Assembly (NCBI GenBank): GCA_963794265.1
Contig: CAWCDJ010000005.1
Coordinates: 372,001-436,000, forward strand
Direction: 5' to 3'
Origin: CAWCDJ01 sp963794265
GTDB taxonomy: Bacteria; Acidobacteriota; Terriglobia; Bryobacterales; Bryobacteraceae
DNA: 64,000 nt
The notes below the pieces were generated by a model. The model saw nothing but the letters and a program-made list of their open reading frames with translations, was not told where the DNA came from and made no database searches. Position numbers and translations under genes: made by a program. This document shows, in pieces, positions 9,253 through 17,525 of the stretch (position 1 is its first letter; the number at the start of each line of letters is the position of its first letter).

Positions 9253-10101
9253 TTACGGCTGCGGCACGGCGCGGAAGCCCGTTTTGGGGTCCGGTTGGAT
9301 GCGGGCGAACGGCTGCCCCGGGTCGTGACCGAAACCGCAAAGCCAGTCCTCCCGGGCGGCGGTGGCAAGCCACCGGGCCTTGTTGTCGATGGTCTCGAGG
9401 GGGAACAGGTCGAACGCTGCAACCCAGGTCGGCTGGACGTGGGCCGCGGTCGGAACCAGGTCCGAGAAGAAACAGAAAGTTCGCCCCTCGGAAGCCGCGG
9501 TGACGACGCACATATCCCGGTTGTGCCCTGGAACCGGCCGCATCCGCACTCCGGGAACCACTTCCCGGCCTTCGTCCACCAGAATCATGCGCCCGGATTC
9601 CACCAGCGGATCGTAATTGGCGTCGTTGTAGCTCACGCTGTCGCGGGGGTGGCGCTCGTGCGCGTGCTCCCACTCGGGGCGGGAGGCGAAATAGCTGGCC
9701 CGTGGAAAGGCCGGCGCCGCGCCGCGGGCCGTCAGCACGGTATTGCCGCCGCAGTGGTCGAAGTGCAGATGGCTGTTGATGACGATGTCGATGGCCTCGG
9801 GGTCGAACCCCTGGCGCGCGAGGATTTCGGGCAGCGGGTCGTGCTCCGGCGGCAGGTCCATTCGCTCGCGGGCGCGCGGATCGAGCTTGTCGCCGGCTCC
9901 GGTCTCAATCAGCACGTTATGGCCGCCGGTGCGAATCAGGTAGCAGTTGAAGGAAACCGGGATGCGGTTGAGCGCATCGGGTTCGGCCCGGCGGCTCCAC
10001 ATGGTTCTGGGGACCACGCCGAAGAAAACCCCGCCATCCCAACGGTAAAGGCCGGCCGAGATGTGATGGATTTCGAACTCGCCCAGCCCAACCCGCGGCA
10101 A
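9253..10101 (-). CDS. MBL-fold metallo-hydrolase
   Basis: 282 residues. The zinc motif is HLHFDH at 111-116, followed by GG; later metal ligands fit PGHNRDM and FSDLVPT. The opening EFEIHHISAGLYRWDGG is typical of the lactonase/glyoxalase-like MBL group. The start is TTG at 10101: no ATG lies upstream in frame, the next Met is residue 34, and an AAGGG lies about eight bases upstream inside the YtxH gene end. The stop of the YtxH gene is only three bases before it. Hydrolase fold is certain; substrate unknown. Confidence 0.85.
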   Translation of the reverse strand: MPRVGLGEFEIHHISAGLYRWDGGVFFGVVPRTMWSRRAEPDALNRIPVSFNCYLIRTGGHNVLIETGAGDKLDPRARERMDLPPEHDPLPEILARQGFDPEAIDIVINSHLHFDHCGGNTVLTARGAAPAFPRASYFASRPEWEHAHERHPRDSVSYNDANYDPLVESGRMILVDEGREVVPGVRMRPVPGHNRDMCVVTAASEGRTFCFFSDLVPTAAHVQPTWVAAFDLFPLETIDNKARWLATAAREDWLCGFGHDPGQPFARIQPDPKTGFRAVPQP

Positions 10102-10104
10102 CCG

Positions 10105-10389
10105 TCAGCCCTTGACCAGTTTGCGGCCGCTTTCAAACAGCGCGGCCGCGTCTTCCACCAGCTTGCGGCCCCGGTCGAACATGTCACGGCTGGCATCGGC
10201 GATATCCCTGCCGGTTTCGTTGAGGGCTCCGCGGCCCTCCTGCGTCTTGTCGGTGAGGAATTGACGGGTTTCCTTACCGCTCTGGGGCGCGTAAAGGATC
10301 GCCGCGGTGGCGCCGATGATGGCGCCGGTCAAAAACCAGGCGAGCCGCCCGGAACCCTCTTCCGTCTCGTCCTGAACGTTTGCGGACAT
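10105..10389 (-). CDS. YtxH-domain small membrane protein
   Basis: 94 residues. One membrane helix with glycine pattern (LAWFLTGAIIGATAAILYAP, residues 16-35) is followed by SGKETR, the hallmark of YtxH/Gas-vesicle-like stress proteins, and then a charged helical tail. It has a strong GGAGGGAG ribosome site. Family members are general-stress associated in several bacteria, but biochemical function is unknown. It is divergent from the DUF2007 gene and immediately precedes the TTG-initiated MBL hydrolase gene. Confidence 0.8.
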   Translation of the reverse strand: MSANVQDETEEGSGRLAWFLTGAIIGATAAILYAPQSGKETRQFLTDKTQEGRGALNETGRDIADASRDMFDRGRKLVEDAAALFESGRKLVKG

Positions 10390-10428
10390 TTGGGATGCTC
10401 CCTCCACATTCTGCGATATCCTTGAGGC

Positions 10429-10749
10429 ATGGCGCAAGATCCCGAAAGGGAATACGAGAATTCCGACGATATGGGCTCGGTAGACCCTTCGCACGACCTG
10501 GACATGGTTCCAATATTCAGTTCCGCCACCATCGATGCGGAAGTGGAGGCGGATATGATCGAGGGCATTCTGGAATCGAACGGGATACCGGCTGTAATCT
10601 GGCGCGGAACGGGAATCCCGCCTCTCGGCGTGGAAGTGCAGGTGCCTCGAAACCGGCTTGAGGAAGCGCGTCTGGCGATTGCGGAGCAGGAGGCAGCCGG
10701 TCCCGAAGCTGCCGCCGAAGGCGAAGCGGCTTCGGAAGAGGGCCATTAG
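10429..10749 (+). CDS. DUF2007-like small protein
   Basis: 106 residues. The middle (VPIFSSATIDAEVEADMIEGILESNGIPAVI ... VEVQVPRNRLEEARLAI, given in pieces) fits the DUF2007 'putative signal transducing protein' fold, related to PII-like ferredoxin-type domains. Acidic tail rich in Ala and Glu. No signal or membrane helix. It is divergent from YtxH with a 39-base gap. Family identification is moderately sure; function is unknown. Confidence 0.7.
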   Translation: MAQDPEREYENSDDMGSVDPSHDLDMVPIFSSATIDAEVEADMIEGILESNGIPAVIWRGTGIPPLGVEVQVPRNRLEEARLAIAEQEAAGPEAAAEGEAASEEGH

Positions 10750-10762
10750 CCGAAGCTGGGAA

Positions 10763-11065
10763 TTACAGCGGATCCGCGGGCGCGGAATTTTCGACGGGCC
10801 CGGGCTCCGGCTCGGGAAACGGGTCCGGATCGGGCGGAGGATGCGGCGGCTCCGGTTCAGGGTCGGGGTCCGGAACCGGCTCATGCCTGGGAAACGCGGA
10901 TCGCGCCGAAATCGCCGGAGGATGCTCCGAAAGGGCTAACTCACACTCGCAGCAGTCGCTGCAGCGCAAACACTTTTCGCAGAGATGATTGCTGCAGGTG
11001 TCTTTTGTGCAGCGGGCGCAGATTTGCGTGGACTCTTCTCCACAAATACTGCATAGAAATGGCAT
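10763..11065 (-). CDS. Cys-rich putative zinc-binding protein with Pro/Asp/Glu tail
   Basis: 100 residues. The first 45 hold about a dozen Cys and two His in CxxC-type pairs (CSIC, CARC, CEKC, CSDCCEC), likely two bound zinc ions in a B-box or ring-like module. The second half is a low-complexity run of Pro, Asp and Glu (DPDPEPEPPHPPP, DPDPFPEPEPGP). No known family recognised. It follows the secreted coiled protein gene on the same strand by nine bases, so the two may be co-transcribed. Confidence 0.65.
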   Translation of the reverse strand: MPFLCSICGEESTQICARCTKDTCSNHLCEKCLRCSDCCECELALSEHPPAISARSAFPRHEPVPDPDPEPEPPHPPPDPDPFPEPEPGPVENSAPADPL

Positions 11066-11074
11066 GCTAAACCG

Positions 11075-11644
11075 CTATTTCTTCCTTCCTGAAGTTGGGG
11101 ACGTCACGGTCACCAGCCCGCGGCAGCGCTGCGCTTCGCGGTCCATTACGGCTAGATCCTGCTCTCGTTCGGCGGCGAGGTTGACGATATACCGCTGGAA
11201 ACGGGCGCGATTGGCGCCATTTTCGGCGGACAGGCTGGCCAGAGATTGAGCGGCCGCCGGGCCCTGGTATTTCCGGATCCCCTGCTCGAGCGAATCCAAC
11301 ATGGACTCCAGGCCCTGCATGCGAAAGTACACTTCGAGAGCGGTGGACAGGTGCTCCGGATCCGCCGCCAGCGCCTTCGCTCCGGCCTCGAGTGCGCGCG
11401 CCTGGGCCTTGCTCGATTCCAGTTGGGCTACGTAGGTATCGGAGGCGCCGTTAGCCACCCAGGACTCGGCGTGGACCTTGTCGAGTTCCGGCAGCAGCCG
11501 GCCCGCGTGGGCGCTGATTTCCGTCAGCACCGGGCGAATATCCCAGTCGGTTTCGAGCCCTGCCGTTTGCGACGCGGAAGGGGCCTGGGCAAATAGTGCC
11601 GCGGTGCAGGCAACGAGAAGAGAACTTGAGAGGGCCCAGCTCAT
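11075..11644 (-). CDS. Exported helical protein of unknown function
   Basis: 189 residues. Residues 1-19 form a signal peptide (SSSLLVACTAALFAQA), the remainder is almost wholly helical with heptad-like spacing (ISAHAGRLLPELDKVHAESW, AAAQSLASLSAENGANRARF), suggesting a periplasmic coiled bundle. No catalytic motif seen. It is followed on the same strand by the Cys-rich protein gene. Not recognised beyond this. Confidence 0.65.
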   Translation of the reverse strand: MSWALSSSLLVACTAALFAQAPSASQTAGLETDWDIRPVLTEISAHAGRLLPELDKVHAESWVANGASDTYVAQLESSKAQARALEAGAKALAADPEHLSTALEVYFRMQGLESMLDSLEQGIRKYQGPAAAQSLASLSAENGANRARFQRYIVNLAAEREQDLAVMDREAQRCRGLVTVTSPTSGRKK

Positions 11645-11685
11645 ATCGCTTCTCCCAATCTATCACGCGGGCGGAGGAGCCGACT

Positions 11686-11847
11686 GTGTTGGAAATGCTC
11701 GACGACCGTCCGAGTGTAGCCCTCAAGGGCCAGGATGCCGCCGTAACCGCCCCTCCGGACCTGCCGCCTTTAATGATGTACGACCGAGATGCTTGCGCAA
11801 GCTTCCGCCGTCGCTATCGAGGAGGAAATACATGTTCGATACGGTGA
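11686..11847 (+). CDS. Possible small ORF (53 aa) upstream of the 68-aa gene
   Basis: A GTG at 11686 lies six bases after GGAGGAG, a strong ribosome-site match, and opens 53 codons that overlap the next small gene by 16 bases in another frame. The product is Pro/Asp-rich with a basic C-terminus (FRRRYRGGNTCSIR). No family recognised. The overlap with a well-started downstream gene would permit translational coupling. The evidence is only start signals and spacing. Confidence 0.3.
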   Translation: MLEMLDDRPSVALKGQDAAVTAPPDLPPLMMYDRDACASFRRRYRGGNTCSIR

Positions 11848-12038
11848 CGCTGCCGGTAGAAAGCCGGCAAATGCCGGGCGCTCAATTGATTCAGTGGGAA
11901 GAACTCAGGTCCTCCGGGGGGTTGCTGTCGATGTATCGCGCCAGAGTACCCGGAGGATGGTTCGTCTACGCTTGCAACGGCTACTCTCATCATGGCGGCC
12001 TGGCTTTCTATCCCGACCCGACGCACTCGTGGGAATAG
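11832..12038 (+). CDS. Small orphan protein (68 aa)
   Basis: The ATG at 11832 stands behind an almost ideal ribosome site (GAGGAGGAAATAC). The 68-residue product has a beta-rich, aromatic-rich C-terminal half (SMYRARVPGGWFVYACNGYS, then HHGGLAFYPDP) with two adjacent His and several Tyr/Trp. No signal peptide or known family. It is flanked by the convergent end of the dehydratase activase gene, with a palindromic repeat (12056-12091) between them. Confidence 0.55.
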   Translation: MFDTVTLPVESRQMPGAQLIQWEELRSSGGLLSMYRARVPGGWFVYACNGYSHHGGLAFYPDPTHSWE

Positions 12039-12055
12039 GCCGGCCGGTCCGGGCG

Positions 12056-12091
12056 GGGTAGGCCGGGAGGCAGCCGGGAGGCCTGCCCTAC
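12056..12091. repeat. GTAGG/CCTAC palindromic repeat, copy 1
   Basis: GC-rich block GGGTAGGCCGGGAGGC followed by GGGAGGCCTGCCCTAC, two near copies facing each other at the 3' ends of two convergent genes. The CTA inside CCCTAC is the TAG stop of the activase gene. Related blocks occur at 15668-15690 and 18937-18978. Confidence 0.55.
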
Positions 12092-15000
12092 TCGACTGCG
12101 TATTCGGGCGCGGCGGGATGGGAAGCCTCCAACGCGCCCAGGGTCACGTGAATCTGCGGCATGGCTCCGGATTCGAATGCGCCGGCCAGTCCGTCCAGTT
12201 TCTCCCGCAGCATCTGGCGGCGGAGCCGGGCTTCGAACTCGCGCAACTGCTGCTCGATAGTCTGCGCCTTGTTCTTATTGCGGACCATGTCTTCGCGGTA
12301 GCGCTTCAGGAAGTAGCCGATGGTCTCGACGCGGATTTTGATCGAGCCGGTAGGCTTGTTCTCGTCGATATCCTTGAAGCAGAAGTAGGGCGTGCCGGAG
12401 TGTTCGACGATCTCTTCCACCACCGTGTAGATGGGGGCATCGTGGCCGCACTTGAAGCTCGACAGCTCGAGCGCCACCAGGTTCGGATGGCGCGCCACAT
12501 ACTTGGCGGCCCACACCTTGCGGCTGGTGTTCTCGCTGTAGGAGTTCTTCCAGACGTCGGTGATGGCGAGCGGGTGCGGAATCTCACCGGCTTCGACGTC
12601 GTCGCCGAAGAGCCGCCAGATGATGTCGTCGTCGATCGGCAGGCAATCCTGCGCGAATACCGGGTAGCCGAGCTTCTGGAACTCTTCGAGGATTTCGTGG
12701 TTCACGCCCGGATCGTTGTGATACGGGCGGCCCAGCAGGACCACGCCGAGGCGGTCCTCGCGCTCGAGCTCTTCGAGCACTTCACGCGCGGCCCCGCGCA
12801 TCGTCACGTTATTGAACAGGTCGAGCGCGCGGAAGCCCTGTTCGACGGCCCGCTTATTCTCTTCGGGCGACAGCCCCAGAATATCTTTGAACTGCTCGAA
12901 GAGCTGCCGCTCGAAGAGGTCAGGCTTAGAGAGGTTGACGAAGGTATCGAGAAAGAGAACGCCTTTCTCGGCAAACAGATCGCCTTCCTTGAGGAATGCC
13001 GCCTTGACGGCCTCCGGAGTCGTAGCCACGGTGGGGCAGGAGCGGCTGGCCTGAGTGCCATGTAACTCGCTCGTCAGGCAGTCGATCATGGGGAAGAAAA
13101 TGATGTCGATCGGTTTCTTCGCGTGCACCTTGTAGAGCAGGTTATGCACGTGCGGAATACCGAGTTTGGAGGGGAAGCAGGGGTCGATCGCACCGCGCTT
13201 GGCCCCCTCTTTGTATAACTCCTCGGACGTGTAATCCGAGTAGACGATGTTTTCCGCTTTCACGCCCAGGGCCGTGAAATATCCCGCAAACACCGGCGTC
13301 TGCGAGTACATGTTAAGCACCCGCGGCATGCCGATGCGCAGCGAGCCGCGTTTCCGGATGAGCTCGGCGCGCCTCTTTTGCGCGGCGGTGATCTGGAATT
13401 TCGGCGGCGCGTCGGCCACCAGCGGCAAATCCGGCACGCGGAAAACGCCCTTGGCCGCGATCTCGACGAAATTCGGATTGGCCTTCTTGACCTTGTCGAG
13501 ATTGCCCTTGATGTGGCGCATCTCCTCGATATTTTCGACCGTGCCCTTCTCGCAGGTGGCGATAATCAGCCGCTGCGCGCCCGCTTCGAGCGGCACTTTG
13601 GTCTTCACCGGCGGCTTGTACTCCAGGTTGACGATGCTGGTCTTGACATCGATAAAAGTGCGCAGGCACTTATTCTTGCAGAAGTAACAGCGGGTGGATT
13701 CGTTGCGCGTGGTCTTGTACTGGATATTCTGGCAGGCTTCAAGGCTGATGAACGTGCTGGTGCGGCCGTTGTCCCACAGGCGCCCGGCTTCGAGCGCCGC
13801 GCCGATCGCTCCGGCTTCGCCGCAATGCTCGTGAACGATCACCTCCGCCGGGACGTCCTTGCCCTTGAAGCGCGACTCGATGAAGTCCACCTGCGCCTTG
13901 ACTGCGGCCAGGTTATACTGCGTGCCGCCCTGCAACAGGAATCGCGTTCCGATGGCCGAGAGGTTGGGGATCTGCGACACATACAGCCAGATGTTCTTCG
14001 GAAGCACGTTGCAGAGCCCTGCCATGATCTCTTCGGGCTTCCATCCCTGGCGCTGAAAGTCCACAATATCGGACTGCATGAAGACCGCGCAGCCATAGCC
14101 GAACGACGGGAATCCCTTGGCGCCGAAAGCCGTATCGGCGTACTGCTCCACCGGCACGTTGAACCCCTGTGCCGTGGATTGCAGAAAGTAGCCGTTGCCC
14201 GCCGAGCACTGGGTGTTCAGCTTGAAATCCTTCACCCGTCCGTTCTTCAGGATGATGATCTTGATATCCTGGCCGCCTACGTCGCAGATCACGTCGACGT
14301 TGTCGTAGAAATGCATTCCGGCTTCGGTGTGGGCAACGGTTTCGACCAGCGCGGCATCCGCGCCGATCACGTCCTTCAGAATGTCCTTGGCGTAGCCGGT
14401 GGTCCCGACGCCCAGAATTTTCAGCTCGGCGCCCTGTCCCTTGATCTGGGCTTCGAGCTTCTCGAGCACCTCGACGGTATCCTCGATCGGGTTGCCCTTG
14501 GAGAGCTGGTAGGTCTTGGCGAGAATGCGCCGTTTGTGTTCCTTCGAGAGAAGGACAGCCTTGGTGGAGGTGGAGCCGCCGTCAATGCCCACAAAGCCTT
14601 CCACCACATCGCCCGGCTGGAAAGCGGCGGCGACAAACTTCTTAGTGCGGTACTTCTGTTTGAATGTCGAAAGATCTTCCTCGTCTTTGGCCAGCCCGCC
14701 GCCTCCGCCTCGCTTCGCTTTCTCCTCTTCGCGGCCTACGTTGACGTACCACTCCAGTTTGTCGAACCCGATGTACCGGCCGACTTCGTCGTCTTCGGTC
14801 TTGCCGTATTCGACCGAGCCGATGGCGGCGAAATACTGCGCGTTATCCGGCGTCTTGATGAGGTCTTCCGGCGGAACGCCCTCGGGCAGCGGCGTGTTAC
14901 GCTCTTGCCAGATCTTGGGGATGTTGTGCTTCCAGCAATCGCGCATGCCGGCGATGTAACAGTTAGGGCCGCCGAGCAGTAGCACAACCGGCTGGAGCGT

Positions 15001-15648
15001 ATTGCCGCGAGTCAGCACCGAGAGGTTCTGCATCACGATGGCTTCGAACAGCGATGCCATCAACTCATCCGGCGGAACCCCCATCTTCTGCAGACCGTTG
15101 ATGTCGGTTTCCGCGAAGACGCCGCACTTACCGGCCACCGGATGCAGTTTCACGCCCTGGTAGCCCATCCGGCAGAGTTGGTCGGCGGGGATCCGCAGCT
15201 TCGCGTTGATCTTATCGATGACCGCGCCGGTGCCGCCCGCGCACTTATCGTTCATCGAGGGGATCTTCTTCTTGCGCCCGGTCTCCGGGTCCGTTTTGAA
15301 GATGATGATCTTGGCGTCCTGTCCGCCTAACTCGATCACCGAGCCGCATTCCGGATAGAGCCGCTCCACCGCGAGCGAAACCGCGTTGACCTCCTGGACG
15401 AATTTCGCGCCCAGGTACTTCGCCATGCCGTTGCCGCCGGAACCGGTCACAAACATCCGCGAGCGCGAGGCCGCGAAACCCTCGATCTCCGCCTCGAAGC
15501 GCCTGAGAAACTCCAGGACCTTCTCCGGCTGCCTGGTATCGTGGCGTTGATAATCCTGCCACAGGATCTGGTCGGAAGCGGCATCGATCACTACCGATTT
15601 GACGGTGGTGGAGCCGACATCCATACCGATGAGAAAGTTCGTATTCAT
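12088..15648 (-). CDS. Acyl-CoA dehydratase activase-like protein (2x BcrAD/BadFG ATPase + DUF2229)
   Basis: 1186 residues. Two ASKHA-type activase domains in tandem: the first opens GMDVGSTTVKSVV and has cluster cysteines in NDKCAGGTGA and AGKCGVFAETD; the second opens GIDGGSTSTKAVL with NTQCSAGNGY and GYGCAVFMQSD. A CYFCKNKC cysteine group follows, then a DUF2229 (HgdB-like) part from about residue 770 with RIGMPRVLNMY and DPCFPSKL. Activases of this class hydrolyse ATP to push one electron at very low potential from a [4Fe-4S] cluster into a dehydratase or reductase. The partner is the gene 32 bases upstream. Such proteins are known mostly from anaerobes and are oxygen-sensitive. The substrate is unknown. 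Confidence 0.85.
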   Translation of the reverse strand: MNTNFLIGMDVGSTTVKSVVIDAASDQILWQDYQRHDTRQPEKVLEFLRRFEAEIEGFAASRSRMFVTGSGGNGMAKYLGAKFVQEVNAVSLAVERLYPECGSVIELGGQDAKIIIFKTDPETGRKKKIPSMNDKCAGGTGAVIDKINAKLRIPADQLCRMGYQGVKLHPVAGKCGVFAETDINGLQKMGVPPDELMASLFEAIVMQNLSVLTRGNTLQPVVLLLGGPNCYIAGMRDCWKHNIPKIWQERNTPLPEGVPPEDLIKTPDNAQYFAAIGSVEYGKTEDDEVGRYIGFDKLEWYVNVGREEEKAKRGGGGGLAKDEEDLSTFKQKYRTKKFVAAAFQPGDVVEGFVGIDGGSTSTKAVLLSKEHKRRILAKTYQLSKGNPIEDTVEVLEKLEAQIKGQGAELKILGVGTTGYAKDILKDVIGADAALVETVAHTEAGMHFYDNVDVICDVGGQDIKIIILKNGRVKDFKLNTQCSAGNGYFLQSTAQGFNVPVEQYADTAFGAKGFPSFGYGCAVFMQSDIVDFQRQGWKPEEIMAGLCNVLPKNIWLYVSQIPNLSAIGTRFLLQGGTQYNLAAVKAQVDFIESRFKGKDVPAEVIVHEHCGEAGAIGAALEAGRLWDNGRTSTFISLEACQNIQYKTTRNESTRCYFCKNKCLRTFIDVKTSIVNLEYKPPVKTKVPLEAGAQRLIIATCEKGTVENIEEMRHIKGNLDKVKKANPNFVEIAAKGVFRVPDLPLVADAPPKFQITAAQKRRAELIRKRGSLRIGMPRVLNMYSQTPVFAGYFTALGVKAENIVYSDYTSEELYKEGAKRGAIDPCFPSKLGIPHVHNLLYKVHAKKPIDIIFFPMIDCLTSELHGTQASRSCPTVATTPEAVKAAFLKEGDLFAEKGVLFLDTFVNLSKPDLFERQLFEQFKDILGLSPEENKRAVEQGFRALDLFNNVTMRGAAREVLEELEREDRLGVVLLGRPYHNDPGVNHEILEEFQKLGYPVFAQDCLPIDDDIIWRLFGDDVEAGEIPHPLAITDVWKNSYSENTSRKVWAAKYVARHPNLVALELSSFKCGHDAPIYTVVEEIVEHSGTPYFCFKDIDENKPTGSIKIRVETIGYFLKRYREDMVRNKNKAQTIEQQLREFEARLRRQMLREKLDGLAGAFESGAMPQIHVTLGALEASHPAAPEYAVE

Positions 15649-15667
15649 GGGGTCAAGTCTCTTTATG

Positions 15668-15690
15668 GCGGGCCGGAGGCCTACCCTGCC
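15668..15690. repeat. Palindromic repeat, copy 2
   Basis: GCGGGCCGGAGGCCTACCCTGCC in the short gap between the two dehydratase-system genes; contains GGAGGCCTACCC, the shared core. The CTA at 15681 is the TAG stop of the upstream gene. Confidence 0.45.
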
Positions 15691-17417
15691 TGCGCAATGT
15701 GATACACGAAGTTAGCCGCCGAGCCGATCACGCCTTTGGTGTGCGGCACGTGGTACATGGGCCGCCTGGATTCGGGGTGCGCCTCCACCCAGTTGCGGCA
15801 CTGCTCGAGCGTCAGGCCGGTCTTTTCCAGCGCTTCCGCGAACTCCTTCTTGGCTTTGTTCTTGGCCTCGCCGAGAGCCATCTGCACGCGGCTGTGGGCG
15901 TTGATCTCGCCCTCGCCGGACGTCTCGATGGGCAGGTAGATCATATCCTTATACTGCGAAACCACCGCCGACTGGGCGCCGTCGGATTGCGTCGAAGGCA
16001 TGCAGCCGAACGGCTTCACCGACAGCACCATGTGGGCCAGATCTTTATTCGAGTAGTAAATGTTCTTGGCGACTTCCAGGTGGCCTTCTCCGCCGCCCGC
16101 CCGCGAGTTATAGAACGGATGACCGAGACGCTGTAACTCGTACTGGTCCGCTAAGTGGTGCGCCAGCCCGCCGAGTGCGTTGACTATCTTGTGGTACTCG
16201 CTCTTGAAGATGGCCTCGGCCAGTTTCAGCTTGGCCACTTTCTGGCGGAAGCCGAATTCGATCTTCGCGCGGGTGCCGAGCCTCCAGAGCGGCGGCAGCA
16301 CGGCGCCTTCTTCGAGGCCCTTGAAGTCGCGGTACTTCTGCACCACCTGGTGGATCATATACATGATCCACGTTCCGATCGGCTCCACCAGCACCTGCGC
16401 GCCCTCGCGCTCGAGGAACTGAAACATGTTGAAGTTGCCGTCGCCTTCGGTGGTCTGGGCCCAGAACTCGCCGGTGATCTTGACGATCGGCTTCACGCGC
16501 AGCCGGTCGATCCCGATCGAGTTGAAGCGCTCCCGGCAGAGTTCGAGCGAAGGCACATACTCGTCGCCCTTCACTTGGTTGACGAACTTTCCGATATACT
16601 CGGCGGTGTCGGAGAAGCCGCCCAGATACTTCGCCATGCCGTTGTCGAGCTTCCACGGGCGCTTCTTGCGGAAGACCTCGTGGAGATAGTCCATGCTCTC
16701 GTCGAGGATGCGGTCGGTCTCGCCGGCGACGGCCTCGTATGGCCGTATTGCATAAGCTACTTCGTTCATCACGTCGCCGCAGTTGAGCGCGTTGAGGATG
16801 CCCAGGAAAAAGTCCAGGTTCATCTCCAGCCCTGCCTCTGCATCGGACTGGCTCAAGCCGCCGGACTGCTGGAACAGCAGGACGCGAAAGCCCTCGAAGC
16901 CCGAATTCCGCAGCGCCAGCCGGTATTCGGCCTCATACATGCCGAAGCGGCAGGGGCCGCAGGCGCCGGCCGTGAAGAACACATAACGGTCGATGATTTC
17001 CTGTTTGGTCAGGCCCTGCTCTTCGAGGGACTTCAGATACTGCACCAGGTTTCCGACGGTAAAATAGGTCGGGTTGCACTGGCCGTTATTGCCGTACTCC
17101 TTGCCCGTCTGAAATGCGCGGACGTTGGGCGTAGGGACGGCTTCGGCGCGGTAGCCCAGGCCTTCCAGAGCACCATGGACCAGTTTTTCGTGTTTCCACG
17201 TCAGGCCGCCGAACAGAAGCGTGGTATTGGCCCGCTGCTCCCTGGTGAACGGCTTCTCCACCGGCCGCTTGAAATGATGGGTTTCCTGCTTATGCAGCCC
17301 CGCTTCGCCCTCGAGGCGCGCGCGCTCCTCGGCGAGACGTTGTTGGATGACGTCCTCAATGGAAGAACCGATCTGGACAAGAGAGGCCGGCTTTGGATCG
17401 ACAGTCTGAGTGCTCAT
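15681..17417 (-). CDS. 2-hydroxyacyl-CoA dehydratase (HgdB)-like iron-sulfur protein
   Basis: 578 residues. Typical features of the dehydratase D-component family: TTLLFGGLTWKHE, the cysteine-bearing NNGQCNPTYF, FTAGACGPCRFGMYEAEYR and VKPFGCMPSTQSDG segments, candidate iron-sulfur cluster ligands. It is first in a two-gene minus-strand unit; the downstream activase-like gene follows after 32 bases, so the pair should form one system in which ATP hydrolysis drives reduction of this subunit. ATG at 17417 has GGAAGGAAG upstream. The best guess is a reductase or dehydratase related to 2-hydroxyacyl-CoA dehydratases or double-cubane-cluster proteins. Substrate is open. Confidence 0.82.
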   Translation of the reverse strand: MSTQTVDPKPASLVQIGSSIEDVIQQRLAEERARLEGEAGLHKQETHHFKRPVEKPFTREQRANTTLLFGGLTWKHEKLVHGALEGLGYRAEAVPTPNVRAFQTGKEYGNNGQCNPTYFTVGNLVQYLKSLEEQGLTKQEIIDRYVFFTAGACGPCRFGMYEAEYRLALRNSGFEGFRVLLFQQSGGLSQSDAEAGLEMNLDFFLGILNALNCGDVMNEVAYAIRPYEAVAGETDRILDESMDYLHEVFRKKRPWKLDNGMAKYLGGFSDTAEYIGKFVNQVKGDEYVPSLELCRERFNSIGIDRLRVKPIVKITGEFWAQTTEGDGNFNMFQFLEREGAQVLVEPIGTWIMYMIHQVVQKYRDFKGLEEGAVLPPLWRLGTRAKIEFGFRQKVAKLKLAEAIFKSEYHKIVNALGGLAHHLADQYELQRLGHPFYNSRAGGGEGHLEVAKNIYYSNKDLAHMVLSVKPFGCMPSTQSDGAQSAVVSQYKDMIYLPIETSGEGEINAHSRVQMALGEAKNKAKKEFAEALEKTGLTLEQCRNWVEAHPESRRPMYHVPHTKGVIGSAANFVYHIAQAG

Positions 17418-17525
17418 AGAAGTGCTTCCTTCCCAGTTTGAGGGTATCTTGCCGCTTTAAACGATTGAAAGAAATAGGATTTCATTGAATGGCGACTATC
17501 CTGATGGAATGGGGGAATTAGACGG

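Noticed and set aside
13378..14982. Long plus-strand frame antisense to the activase gene
   Set aside because: The minus strand encodes clear, motif-bearing domains; the plus frame is a high-GC shadow rich in Arg/Leu/Asp without any family pattern.
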